A DNA stretch of 10,722 nucleotides from an uncultured Eubacteriales bacterium. GTDB lineage: Bacteria > Bacillota > Clostridia > Oscillospirales > Ruminococcaceae. The DNA is taken from the NCBI GenBank assembly GCA_900318545.1, contig ONLC01000112.1:1-10722 (forward strand). The letters run 5' to 3'. The stretch's first letter is position 1, and every line of letters begins with the position of its first letter. Below, in pieces: positions 1 through 6,426 of the stretch. The notes beneath the pieces were generated by a model. It saw only the letters and a list, made by a program, of their open reading frames with translations, had not been told where the DNA came from and ran no database searches. Position numbers and translations under genes: made by a program.

Positions 1-24
1 CTACAGCAGAGGTGTCTTTAATGC

Positions 25-459
25 TTATATCACATAGTCGCCTTCAATTGCCTTTGAGTCGTCTACAAGGTCTTGCAGTGTGATGTTATCTACAACATCG
101 TTTACTGCCTTATAGATCTTCTTCCAGACGCCTAGCGTAACACAGCTCTCGGCTCTCTCGCAGGTGTTTACCTCGTCTTCAAGACAAGCTACAGGTGCAA
201 GGCTTCCCTCAGTCAGCTCCAGTATCATTCTGACAGTGTACTCGCTGGGCTTTTTCGTCAGCTTATAGCCGCCGCCTGCTCCCCTGACACTCTTTACAAA
301 GCCTGCACGGTTAAGTACAGATATGATCTGTTCAAGATACTTATCACTGATACCCTGTCTTATAGCGATCTCCTTGATCGGGATATATCCTGTTTCCTCA
401 TTGAGAGCAAGGTCGAGCATCATTCTCAGAGCATAACGCCCTTTTGTAGATATCTTCAC
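25..459 (-). CDS. Rrf2-family transcriptional regulator, IscR-like
   Basis: Encodes 144 residues, the usual size for Rrf2 regulators. The start is a GTG preceded by a clear AAGGAGG site 6 bases upstream. The N-terminal winged helix-turn-helix opens with the typical MKISTKGRYALRMM and continues through YLEQI (residues 41-45) to the wing GAGGGYKL (about 60-67). Glu43 sits where E. coli IscR has its DNA-discriminating Glu43. Three cysteines follow at 92, 100 and 106, in the region where IscR-type members bind a [2Fe-2S] cluster, so a cluster-sensing repressor is plausible. Spacing differs from E. coli IscR (92, 98, 104), so the ligand is not certain; a CymR-like cysteine-metabolism regulator is the alternative. 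In Firmicutes such genes often precede a cysteine desulfurase, but only 24 bases remain downstream here and they show no gene start. The palindrome over its own promoter suggests autoregulation. Confidence 0.92.
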   Translation of the reverse strand: MKISTKGRYALRMMLDLALNEETGYIPIKEIAIRQGISDKYLEQIISVLNRAGFVKSVRGAGGGYKLTKKPSEYTVRMILELTEGSLAPVACLEDEVNTCERAESCVTLGVWKKIYKAVNDVVDNITLQDLVDDSKAIEGDYVI

Positions 460-493
460 GCAGATCCTCCTTTTTCCTATTTATTTTATATGG

Positions 494-511
494 TTTTAGT
501 ATAACCTAAAA
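494..511. promoter_or_regulatory. Palindrome over the -10 box, candidate Rrf2 operator
   Basis: TTTTAG (494-499), a 6-base spacer and CTAAAA (506-511) form a perfect inverted repeat. It covers the whole -10 hexamer of the regulator's promoter. A nested GGTT...AACC (492-495 and 503-506) is also present. Rrf2 proteins bind dyad sites as dimers and commonly repress their own promoters, so the position fits autorepression. Assignment to this protein is inference. Confidence 0.5.
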
Positions 512-526
512 TTTGCCGTTTGTCAA
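498..526 (-). promoter_or_regulatory. Sigma-A promoter of the Rrf2-family gene
   Basis: On the minus strand, a perfect -35 TTGACA (521-526) is separated by 17 bases from TATACT (498-503). The predicted start lies near 491, giving a leader of about 32 bases that carries the AGGAGG site. Confidence 0.85.
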
Positions 527-571
527 GTATAAAGCGTATCATAATTTTCTCTTTTTTGCCCGGCTGATGTC

Positions 572-600
572 TTGAAAAATTTTGATATATGTGTTATACT
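572..600 (+). promoter_or_regulatory. Sigma-A promoter of the GH-A lipoprotein gene
   Basis: -35 TTGAAA (572-577), 17-base spacer, -10 TATACT (595-600). The start of transcription would be near 607, about 25 bases before the TTG start at 632. The open frame extends upstream through this promoter, which argues against any start before 607. Confidence 0.8.
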
Positions 601-631
601 TTTGATACAGTTTATATCAGAGGTGATATTT

Positions 632-1810
632 TTGAAATTCAGAAAGATAATAAGCACAGCTTTAGCAGGCGTTATGCTCCTTTGCACAAGTGCCTGCGGT
701 GACTCTTCCTCCTCTTCGGTGAAGGAGCTGGAAGTAGACAAAAAGCTCAAAGAAAATGCAGGATCATCGCCTGCACAGGTAGTTGTTGACGGTACAGATT
801 TCAAGGTAGGAGATCAGAAGCTCTGGATAAACGGAGTGAATACTCCGTGGGACAAGTGGAACGACTTCGGCGGAGGCTTCAACTTTGAGTTCTGGCAGGA
901 GCATTTCTCGAAGCTTCACGAGGCAGGCTGCAACGCAGCGAGAGTCTGGATAATCTGCGACGGAACGACTGGTATCGACATTTCACCCGACGGTACAGTA
1001 AACGGTGCGACTGACGCTCACTGGAGCGACCTTGATGACCTCTTCACGCTGGCGGAGACCTATCAGATCTACATTATGGCTACAGTTCAGTCCTTTGACT
1101 GCTTCAAGGATCAGAACGCAAACTATCAGGCATGGCGTGATATGATAAACGATCAGACCAAGACCGAGAGCTTTATCGACAACTACATAGTTCCTCTTGT
1201 TCAGAGATATGACAAAAACGATTATTTATGGTCTGTAGACCTATGCAATGAGCCTGACTGGATAGTTGAAAATGATGAGTGCGGAAAGCTTGACTGGCTG
1301 GGTCTGGAGCGCTACTATGCAATGGCATCTGCGGCAATACATGAGAACTCTGATGTGCTGGTAACAGTAGGGCTCGGAATGATAAAGTACAATTCTGACA
1401 AGCAGCAGGGCAACAAGATCTCAGATGCAGAGCTGCAGAGCGTAATGACCTCGGAGAAGTATGACAAGGGCTACGCTTATGTGGACTTCTACTCTGTACA
1501 CTGGTACTCATGGATGCAGGGAATGTGGGGATATCCGTTCTCTGAGAGCCCTGAGGATTTCGGACTTGACGGCACAAAGCCCGCTGTTATAGGTGAGTGC
1601 CCTGCAGTATCTGACGGAGATTTCGACATAACGAAGGCTTATGAAGAGGCCTACAACAACGGCTGGGACGGAGTTCAGGCGTGGAAGTCCAGCGGACAGG
1701 ACGACGGCTGCGGACTCTGGGCCGACATTGAGCCTGCGATAGAGAAAATAGCCTCAACAGTTGATGAAAAGGAGCTTTTCCCCGTAGGCAAGAGCACACC
1801 TGCAATATGA
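632..1810 (+). CDS. Secreted clan GH-A (GH5-like) glycoside hydrolase lipoprotein
   Basis: 392 residues from a TTG start at 632. I chose it because AGAGGTGA (619-626) lies at good spacing and a lipoprotein signal begins there: a basic KFRK, a hydrophobic core, then a cysteine at residue 22 followed by a Ser-rich tether (GDSSSSS). The -3 residue of the lipobox is Thr, slightly off consensus. The mature protein is a TIM-barrel hydrolase of clan GH-A. The acid/base is Glu207 in the CNEPDW motif, and the nucleophile is probably Glu322 in VIGECPA, with an aromatic strand motif SVHWYSW (about 288-294) between them. This retaining layout is shared by GH5 beta-mannanases, endoglucanases and relatives. 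Substrate cannot be fixed from motifs; beta-mannan is my first guess. There is no carbohydrate-binding module or dockerin, so the enzyme is likely held at the cell surface by lipid. It is transcribed alone and ends in a strong terminator. Confidence 0.85.
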   Translation: MKFRKIISTALAGVMLLCTSACGDSSSSSVKELEVDKKLKENAGSSPAQVVVDGTDFKVGDQKLWINGVNTPWDKWNDFGGGFNFEFWQEHFSKLHEAGCNAARVWIICDGTTGIDISPDGTVNGATDAHWSDLDDLFTLAETYQIYIMATVQSFDCFKDQNANYQAWRDMINDQTKTESFIDNYIVPLVQRYDKNDYLWSVDLCNEPDWIVENDECGKLDWLGLERYYAMASAAIHENSDVLVTVGLGMIKYNSDKQQGNKISDAELQSVMTSEKYDKGYAYVDFYSVHWYSWMQGMWGYPFSESPEDFGLDGTKPAVIGECPAVSDGDFDITKAYEEAYNNGWDGVQAWKSSGQDDGCGLWADIEPAIEKIASTVDEKELFPVGKSTPAI

Positions 1811-1814
1811 TTTA

Positions 1815-1845
1815 AAGCCCCCGAAAGCACGGGGGCTTATTTTTG
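1815..1845 (+). terminator. Rho-independent terminator of the GH-A gene
   Basis: A nine-base-pair stem AAGCCCCCG (1815-1823) / CGGGGGCTT (1830-1838) with a 6-base loop is followed by TTATTTTT. It begins four bases after the stop codon. Confidence 0.92.
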
Positions 1846-1854
1846 TACCTGCGT

Positions 1855-1885
1855 AAACAAAAACGGCACTCGTGAAAGAGTGCCG
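1855..1885 (-). terminator. Rho-independent terminator of tsf
   Basis: CGGCACTC (1864-1871) and GAGTGCCG (1878-1885) form a perfect 8-bp stem with a 6-base loop. Read on the minus strand it is followed by TTTTTGTTT. It lies 22 bases past the tsf stop, so the operon ends after tsf. Confidence 0.9.
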
Positions 1886-1907
1886 CTTGATTTCTGTATT
1901 GTAGAAA

Positions 1908-2828
1908 TTACTTGATCATAGATGCAACTTCATCAGCAAAGTTGTCTTCCTTCTTCTCAACACCCTCGCCGCGCTCGAATCTTACGAACTCAGCAACAGT
2001 GATGCTTCCGCCAAGCTTCTTAGCTGCGTCAGCAACATACTTGCCAACAGTGCCGTCGAATACGTCGCTTCTTACGAAGGTCTGCTCAAGCAGGCAGTTC
2101 TCGGAATAGTACTTACCTACCTTACCCTCAACGATCTTTACCTTTACCTGCTCGGGCTTGTTAGCCATCTTAGGATCCTCAGCCATCTGAGCGAGAAGTA
2201 CCTTCTTCTCCTCATCGAGTACCTCAGCAGGAACAGCTTCCTTGTTCAGATATGAAGGATTCATAGCTGCAACCTGAAGTGCGCAGTTCTTACCTACCTC
2301 GAATACCTTCTCAGCAGGGAGGTTGGAGTCGAGCTTAACCATAACGCCGATGCTTCCGCCGCCGTGTACATAAGGAACAAGGATACCCTCAAGTCTTGTG
2401 AATCTTCTGATAACCATGTTCTCTCTGATCTTGATGAACAGATCCTGAAGAGCTTCCTCAACGGTCTTGTCGCCGCCGCTGATCTTGCAGGCCTTAAGAG
2501 CCTCAACGTCAGCAGGGTTCTGCTCGATTACTGTATCTGCAACTGCTGCTACAAATGCCTTGAACTCGTCATTGTTTGCAGCGAAGTCTGTCTCGATGTT
2601 TACCTCAACAACTGCACCGACATTTCCCTTGACAACAGCTGTGCAGATACCCTCTGCAGCAACTCTGCTGCTCTTCTTAGCCTGTGTAGCAAGTCCCTTC
2701 TCACGCAGAAGTGTAACTGCCTTTTCCATATCGCCCTCAGCCTCAACGAGAGCCTTCTTGCAATCCATCATGCCGACACCTGTAGCGGTCATGAGTTCCT
2801 TTATCTGTGCAACTGATACGCTTGCCAT
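1908..2828 (-). CDS. tsf: Translation elongation factor Ts
   Basis: 306 residues, ATG start, with a strong AGGAGG 7 bases upstream. EF-Ts releases GDP from EF-Tu in the cytoplasm so that EF-Tu can be recharged with GTP. The N-terminal UBA-like three-helix domain (about residues 1-45, with VGMMDCKKAL) is followed by the signature VNIETDF. Thr80-Asp81-Phe82 correspond to the E. coli TDF motif that contacts EF-Tu. The two-subdomain core continues to about residue 290, and length is normal for bacterial EF-Ts. It is the second gene of an rpsB-tsf operon, 75 bases behind rpsB, with a hairpin in the gap that may set the S2 to EF-Ts ratio. In many bacteria pyrH and frr follow; here a terminator and a convergent glycosidase gene follow instead, so the unit is just two genes. 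Confidence 0.98.
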   Translation of the reverse strand: MASVSVAQIKELMTATGVGMMDCKKALVEAEGDMEKAVTLLREKGLATQAKKSSRVAAEGICTAVVKGNVGAVVEVNIETDFAANNDEFKAFVAAVADTVIEQNPADVEALKACKISGGDKTVEEALQDLFIKIRENMVIRRFTRLEGILVPYVHGGGSIGVMVKLDSNLPAEKVFEVGKNCALQVAAMNPSYLNKEAVPAEVLDEEKKVLLAQMAEDPKMANKPEQVKVKIVEGKVGKYYSENCLLEQTFVRSDVFDGTVGKYVADAAKKLGGSITVAEFVRFERGEGVEKKEDNFADEVASMIK

Positions 2829-2863
2829 TTTATATTCCTCCTGTTTTATTTAATATCGTACTC

Positions 2864-2896
2864 AAAACAAGGCAGACAAATCATCGTCTGCCTTGT
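2864..2896 (-). terminator. Hairpin in the rpsB-tsf gap, likely partial terminator
   Basis: Perfect 11-bp stem: ACAAGGCAGAC (2867-2877) with GTCTGCCTTGT (2886-2896) and an 8-base loop. On the minus strand it is followed by TTTTGAG, so the T-tract is short. It starts 8 bases after the rpsB stop and ends about 35 bases before tsf. No new promoter is obvious between it and tsf, so tsf probably depends on read-through. It could alternatively act in mRNA processing or 3'-end protection. Confidence 0.7.
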
Positions 2897-2903
2897 AGCA
2901 TTA

Positions 2904-3650
2904 TTATTCCTCTTCTGCGTCAGTCTCTTCAACCTTAGCAGCCTCTTCCTCAGCTGCCTCAGCGTCCTGACCCTGTCTTCCCTCGATGATAGCGTTAGCC
3001 ATGCAGCCTGCGATAAGCTTAACTGCTCTGATAGCGTCATCGTTACCGGGGATAACATAATCCACATCATCAGGATCGCAGTTTGTGTCAACGATTGCGA
3101 CAACAGGTATACCGAGCTTCTTAGCCTCGGCAACAGCGATCTTTTCCTTTCTTGGGTCAACAATGAAGAGCGCACCGGGGAGCTTCTTCATGTTCTTGAT
3201 ACCGCCAAGGAACTTTTCAAGCTTCTCGATCTCGAGGTTGAGCTTAACTACTTCTTTCTTGGGCAGACGGTCAAAGGTGCCGTCCTCTTCCATAGTGTGG
3301 AGCTGCTCAAGTCTCTTGATCCTCTGCTGAATTGTCTTGAAGTTTGTCATCATACCGCCGAGCCATCTTGCGTTTACAAAATGAGCATCAGCTCTGGTAG
3401 CCTCTTCCTTGATGGACTCAGCTGCCTGCTTCTTGGTTCCGACAAAGAGTACCTCTTCGCCGCTTGCCGCTAAGTCTCTTACGAACATATAAGCTTCCTC
3501 GAGCTTCTTAACGGTCTTCTGGAGATCTATAATATAGATCCCGTTTCTCTCTGTGAAAATGTACGGTGCCATTTTCGGGTTCCATCTTCTTGTCTGGTGA
3601 CCAAAGTGTACACCTGCTTCAAGAAGCTGCTTCATTGATACTACTGCCAT
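2904..3650 (-). CDS. rpsB: 30S ribosomal protein S2
   Basis: 248 residues, ATG start, AGGAGGG 8 bases upstream. The protein belongs to the small ribosomal subunit, where S2 assembles late and joins head and body. The sequence is typical from the first residues (MKQLLEAGVHFGHQTRRWNPKM), through FVGTKKQA, RWLGGMMTNF and the FIVDPRKE region, to the IPVVAIVDTNCDPD motif. The last 25 or so residues form a highly acidic Glu/Ala tail, common in S2 of Firmicutes and variable in length. It is the first gene of rpsB-tsf, with its own strong promoter and a folded leader of about 120 bases, consistent with autogenous control by S2. Confidence 0.98.
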   Translation of the reverse strand: MAVVSMKQLLEAGVHFGHQTRRWNPKMAPYIFTERNGIYIIDLQKTVKKLEEAYMFVRDLAASGEEVLFVGTKKQAAESIKEEATRADAHFVNARWLGGMMTNFKTIQQRIKRLEQLHTMEEDGTFDRLPKKEVVKLNLEIEKLEKFLGGIKNMKKLPGALFIVDPRKEKIAVAEAKKLGIPVVAIVDTNCDPDDVDYVIPGNDDAIRAVKLIAGCMANAIIEGRQGQDAEAAEEEAAKVEETDAEEE

Positions 3651-3674
3651 GGTAGTCCCTCCTGTTTGGTTTTT

Positions 3675-3761
3675 CGCTTTATATAAGCGTTACTGATCCT
3701 CCGGCTGACTTACCTTGCCTTCACCCCGAAAGCCCGGGGACCAACAGCAAAAGCCAAGCCG
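3675..3761 (-). promoter_or_regulatory. Structured leader RNA of rpsB, candidate S2 autoregulatory element
   Basis: Read on the minus strand, CGGCT (3757-3761) pairs with AGCCG (3702-3706). GGCTT (3751-3755) pairs with AAGTC (3707-3711, one G-U pair), and TTGC (3747-3750) with GCAA (3715-3718). This stacked stem is capped by a GC hairpin CCCCG/CGGGG (3735-3739 and 3724-3728). A second small hairpin, CGCTT/AAGCG (3685-3689 and 3675-3679), lies just before the ribosome binding site. Many ribosomal protein operons carry leader RNAs that mimic the rRNA site of the encoded protein. That this one binds S2 is inference. There is no T-tract after the main stem, so translational control is more likely than termination. 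Confidence 0.55.
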
Positions 3762-3777
3762 TGCGAATTGCTTTAAT

Positions 3778-3806
3778 ATTATATCACATCTTTCTTCCAT
3801 TTGCAA
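3778..3806 (-). promoter_or_regulatory. Sigma-A promoter of rpsB-tsf
   Basis: On the minus strand, TTGCAA (3801-3806), a 17-base spacer and a perfect TATAAT (3778-3783). Transcription would start near 3771, giving a leader of about 120 bases. The -35 box is only 15 bases beyond the stop codon of the upstream PRC-barrel gene, and no terminator separates them, so some read-through is possible. Confidence 0.88.
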
Positions 3807-3821
3807 GGATTTTTCGCCTAT

Positions 3822-4112
3822 CTATTTTAACAAATTTTCAACCGTCACCGACTTTTCTTTTGTAGATATCGCCCTCTCGTCCATATCAACAAGGATAGTG
3901 TCCTCGCCCACCAGCTTTATATCCGAGCATTTGATGACAATATCCTCATCTCTGCCCATAAGCCCGAAGGCTCTCTGCCTGCCGAAAACAGTGATAGATA
4001 TCACCTCCGAGGTTTCGGTATCAAGCTCGATATCATCGGCGTAGCCTATCTTCATACCTGTTGATACGTTTACGATCTCCTTCATTCTCAGCTGTGAAAA
4101 GCTGACTGTCAT
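3822..4112 (-). CDS. PRC-barrel protein, YlmC/YmxH family
   Basis: 96 residues from the ATG at 4112-4110. This start is chosen over longer in-frame options because AAAGGGGTG lies 7 bases upstream and the family's usual opening MTVSFSQLRMKEIVNV follows. The PRC-barrel fold covers most of the protein, with the family-like segments STGMKIGYADDIELD (about 17-31) and GRDEDIVIKCSDIKLVGEDTILV near the middle and end. Small PRC-barrel proteins of this kind are annotated in Firmicutes as YlmC/YmxH sporulation-associated proteins. Their biochemical role is not established. The protein lacks a signal peptide or membrane segment and is probably cytoplasmic. It lies upstream of rpsB on the same strand and diverges from the LRR-dockerin gene. 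It is the only possible sporulation-linked gene here and may have another job in this organism. Confidence 0.8.
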   Translation of the reverse strand: MTVSFSQLRMKEIVNVSTGMKIGYADDIELDTETSEVISITVFGRQRAFGLMGRDEDIVIKCSDIKLVGEDTILVDMDERAISTKEKSVTVENLLK

Positions 4113-4148
4113 AAAAAAGCACCCCTTTATAATAGTATAGGTGTATAC

Positions 4149-4177
4149 ATTATATGCTGGCAGTGCGGAGAAAATCA
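4149..4177 (-). promoter_or_regulatory. Candidate promoter of the PRC-barrel gene
   Basis: On the minus strand a perfect TATAAT (4149-4154) lies 37 bases before the start codon. The best -35 at 17-base spacing is the weak TGATTT (4172-4177). A second -10-like TATACT (4134-4139) lies closer to the gene but has no convincing -35. A sporulation sigma factor cannot be excluded. Confidence 0.35.
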
Positions 4178-4262
4178 CCTGCATGCGTATATAAAACAGA
4201 CAATGGCAGTGCTTCAATTTTGTATATTTCGGAGAAATTGCGGCTCAGCAATGCGGTTTTGT

Positions 4263-4291
4263 TTGTGTTAGCCATGATTAAGTGGTATATT
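4263..4291 (+). promoter_or_regulatory. Candidate promoter of the LRR-dockerin gene
   Basis: TTGTGT (4263-4268), 17-base spacer, TATATT (4286-4291). Transcription would start near 4298, some 27 bases before the ATG at 4325. The in-frame ATG at 4274 lies inside this promoter. Confidence 0.5.
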
Positions 4292-4324
4292 TTAGATGAC
4301 GATATTTTGATATGGACGCTTACT

Positions 4325-6259
4325 ATGAAAAAGAGAATATTAAGTGCAGTATGTGCTCTGATGCTTGTGCTCGGAGCAGGCTCCGCTCTGCCGTCGGGTG
4401 TTTCGCTTTTTGATATGCAGACCGCAGCTGGTGCAGAGAGGTACCAATATGAAGACCTGTTCTACAAGATACTTGATGACGGTACTGTCGAGATCGTTGG
4501 TTGTAATTATTATGCTACAGATATTACTATTCCGCTGACGATAGACGGAATGCCTGTCAGAAGCATCGCTGACGGGGCATTTCAGAACAAAACTAAGCTT
4601 GAGACGGTATCACTTACAAGCAATCTAAAAAGTATCGGCAGTAAGGCTTTCTATAGGTGTACAGCACTTACGGCCATAAATCTGATACGAGGTATTCAGT
4701 CAATAGGAGATGAAGCATTCTCGGGCTGTACCAAGCTTACGGGCATTACTCTTCCGTCTTCCTTGAAAAGCCTGGGAAAGAGTGCTTTTCGAGATTGCGA
4801 AAGCATTGAAAGAGTAAATATCCCGAGTGCTGTCAAAAGTATAGCAGTATGTACCTTTGCCGGCTGTGAAAGTCTGGCAGAAATAACTCTGCATTCAACT
4901 CTGACAAGCATAGGCAACAGTGCCTTCAGTGAATGTGCCATAACGACAATGACCGTTCCCGACAGCGTTACCAGCATGGGAACAAGTGTTTTTTCTAACT
5001 GCAAAAGCCTTGAAAGCGTTGTTTTGCCTTCAACAATTACCGAGATAGGCGAGAATATGTTTTACAGCTGTTCGTCACTCACAACTGTGAATATACCTTC
5101 GGGCGTTAAAACGATCGCTGATTATGCATTCTATGAATGCAAGTCCTTGCAAAATGTAACAATACCAAGCAGCGTTCAGAGTATAGACAAATTTGCCTTT
5201 TCGGATTGTTCAAGCCTTGGTGACGTGATCATTCAAACGCCAAGCAAGCTCCGCAGCATCGGTGAGCGTGCATTTAATATGAGCGGTGTCACGTCTATAA
5301 ATATACCCGAGGGCATTGAGATCATTCCATCGTGTACATTTTTTCATTCTGAACTTGAGAGCATAACGCTGCCCTCTACCTTAAAGAGGATCGAGGAGTA
5401 TGCATTCTGCTGCCCAAAACTGAAAAGCATCAGTATACCCGATAGCGTTACTTATATGGGAAATGGAGCCGTTTCCTTTTGTGAGTCGCTGGAAACGGTA
5501 AAGCTGCCAAAGGGGATTAAATATATAAGCGAAGAAGCATTCTTTGCGGACGAGAAGCTCAAAAGCATAGTTATACCTGATGGTGTTGAAAGTATAGGCA
5601 AAATGGCCTTCGCAATGTGCTTTAGCCTTAGCAATATTACTATTCCGAAGAGTGTAAACAGTATCGAAGAAGGGGCCTTTGATCCTACAAAATGGCTGAA
5701 CGATCAGATAGCTGCGGATCAGTTTGTTATTGTAAACGGTATCCTTTTGTACGGACCTGTCAAGAAAACCGAGGTAGAGATACCAAGAACTGTTACCTCT
5801 ATGCAGACTAATCTCTTCTACAGAAGTGCTGCCGAGATCATAACTGTTCCGAGCACAGTTAAAGAAATACCGAATCACTGCTTTACAGAATGCAAGTCGC
5901 TGCAGGCTATTGTGATACCCGGAAATGTTACATCTATAGGCGAGGGTGTTCTCAGAGATTGTGATAATGTCACTATATACGGGGTAAAGGGCTCTTGTGC
6001 GGAGCAGTATGCAAAGGAGAACAACATTCCGTTCGATATTATCGCAAATCTTTACAAGAAACATAAAAAGGGTGACATCACAGGTGACGGAAAGATAGAC
6101 CTCAACGATACCACTGCTTTGAAAAAGCATATAATAAATATCAGGAAGCTTACAGGGAAAGCGCTCGAAGCAGCAGATGCAAACGGCGACGGCAAGGTCG
6201 ATATGCTCGATGTTACCGCAATAAAAAGACATATCCTCGGTATAAAAAAGCTCTGGTAA
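4325..6259 (+). CDS. Secreted BspA-type leucine-rich-repeat protein with C-terminal dockerin
   Basis: 644 residues from the ATG at 4325, where a classical signal peptide begins (MKKRILSAVCALMLVLGAG). Cleavage is likely after AAGA, before ERYQYED (about residue 38). The ribosome binding site is weak. The mature protein carries about 20 LRR_5 (BspA/TpLRR) repeats of 22-23 residues, pattern V-x-SIG-x-x-AF-x-x-C-x-SL-x-x-V-x-IP-x-S. They are interrupted near residue 500 by an irregular FVIVNGILLYGP segment common in this family. Residues 582-644 are a type I dockerin with two calcium loops: D584-D595 (DITGDGKIDLND) and D618-D629 (DANGDGKVDMLD), each followed by an alpha helix (TALKKH, TAIKRH). 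Dockerins bind cohesins, so the repeats are probably displayed on a cellulosome or cell-surface scaffold. LRR domains of this kind mediate adhesion or binding; no catalytic module is present. Thr586 replaces the usual Asn/Asp at calcium position 3 of the first loop. Confidence 0.93.
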   Translation: MKKRILSAVCALMLVLGAGSALPSGVSLFDMQTAAGAERYQYEDLFYKILDDGTVEIVGCNYYATDITIPLTIDGMPVRSIADGAFQNKTKLETVSLTSNLKSIGSKAFYRCTALTAINLIRGIQSIGDEAFSGCTKLTGITLPSSLKSLGKSAFRDCESIERVNIPSAVKSIAVCTFAGCESLAEITLHSTLTSIGNSAFSECAITTMTVPDSVTSMGTSVFSNCKSLESVVLPSTITEIGENMFYSCSSLTTVNIPSGVKTIADYAFYECKSLQNVTIPSSVQSIDKFAFSDCSSLGDVIIQTPSKLRSIGERAFNMSGVTSINIPEGIEIIPSCTFFHSELESITLPSTLKRIEEYAFCCPKLKSISIPDSVTYMGNGAVSFCESLETVKLPKGIKYISEEAFFADEKLKSIVIPDGVESIGKMAFAMCFSLSNITIPKSVNSIEEGAFDPTKWLNDQIAADQFVIVNGILLYGPVKKTEVEIPRTVTSMQTNLFYRSAAEIITVPSTVKEIPNHCFTECKSLQAIVIPGNVTSIGEGVLRDCDNVTIYGVKGSCAEQYAKENNIPFDIIANLYKKHKKGDITGDGKIDLNDTTALKKHIINIRKLTGKALEAADANGDGKVDMLDVTAIKRHILGIKKLW

Positions 6260-6295
6260 CAGCTGATTTACGCACTATATGCAGAAGCTATGGGG

Positions 6296-6321
6296 AAGAA
6301 CCTTGTATCAGAAAGGTTCTT
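6296..6321. repeat. Inverted repeat downstream of the LRR-dockerin gene
   Basis: AAGAACCTT (6296-6304) and AAGGTTCTT (6313-6321) form a perfect 9-bp stem with an 8-base loop. Only TCC follows on the plus strand, so it is a weak terminator at best. It lies 36 bases after the LRR-dockerin stop. Confidence 0.6.
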
Positions 6322-6378
6322 TCCAAACAGTTCCTGCGGGGATATGGTAAAGTGTTGCTTATGGCGGCAGATATCAAG

Positions 6379-6424
6379 AAAAAAGGACTCCGCAGAGACT
6401 TTTGCCTCTGCGGAGCCTTTGTTA
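6379..6424. terminator. Bidirectional terminator between the LRR-dockerin gene and gdhA
   Basis: CTCCGCAGAG (6388-6397) and CTCTGCGGAG (6406-6415) form a perfect 10-bp stem, extended by GG/CC with a one-base bulge. On the plus strand TTTGTTATTT follows; on the minus strand TTTTTTCTT follows. It can therefore end the convergent LRR-dockerin and gdhA transcripts, and is the strongest such signal in this interval. Confidence 0.88.
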
Positions 6425-6426
6425 TT

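Noticed and set aside
523..804. 93-residue minus-strand open frame across the Rrf2/GH-A intergenic region
   Set aside because: It overlaps the GH-A signal peptide antisense, has low-complexity Ser content, and would run through both divergent promoters.
2364..2853. Plus-strand open frames opposite tsf
   Set aside because: EF-Ts is unmistakable on the minus strand; these frames are compositional shadows without ribosome binding sites.
4274..4324. Upstream ATG at 4274 as the start of the LRR-dockerin protein
   Set aside because: It lies between the -35 and -10 boxes of the candidate promoter, and would place 17 residues, including an acidic stretch, before a textbook signal peptide that begins at 4325.
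5381..6232. 283-residue minus-strand open frame inside the LRR-dockerin gene
   Set aside because: It is the antisense shadow of the repetitive LRR and dockerin coding sequence. No ribosome binding site or protein family is recognisable.
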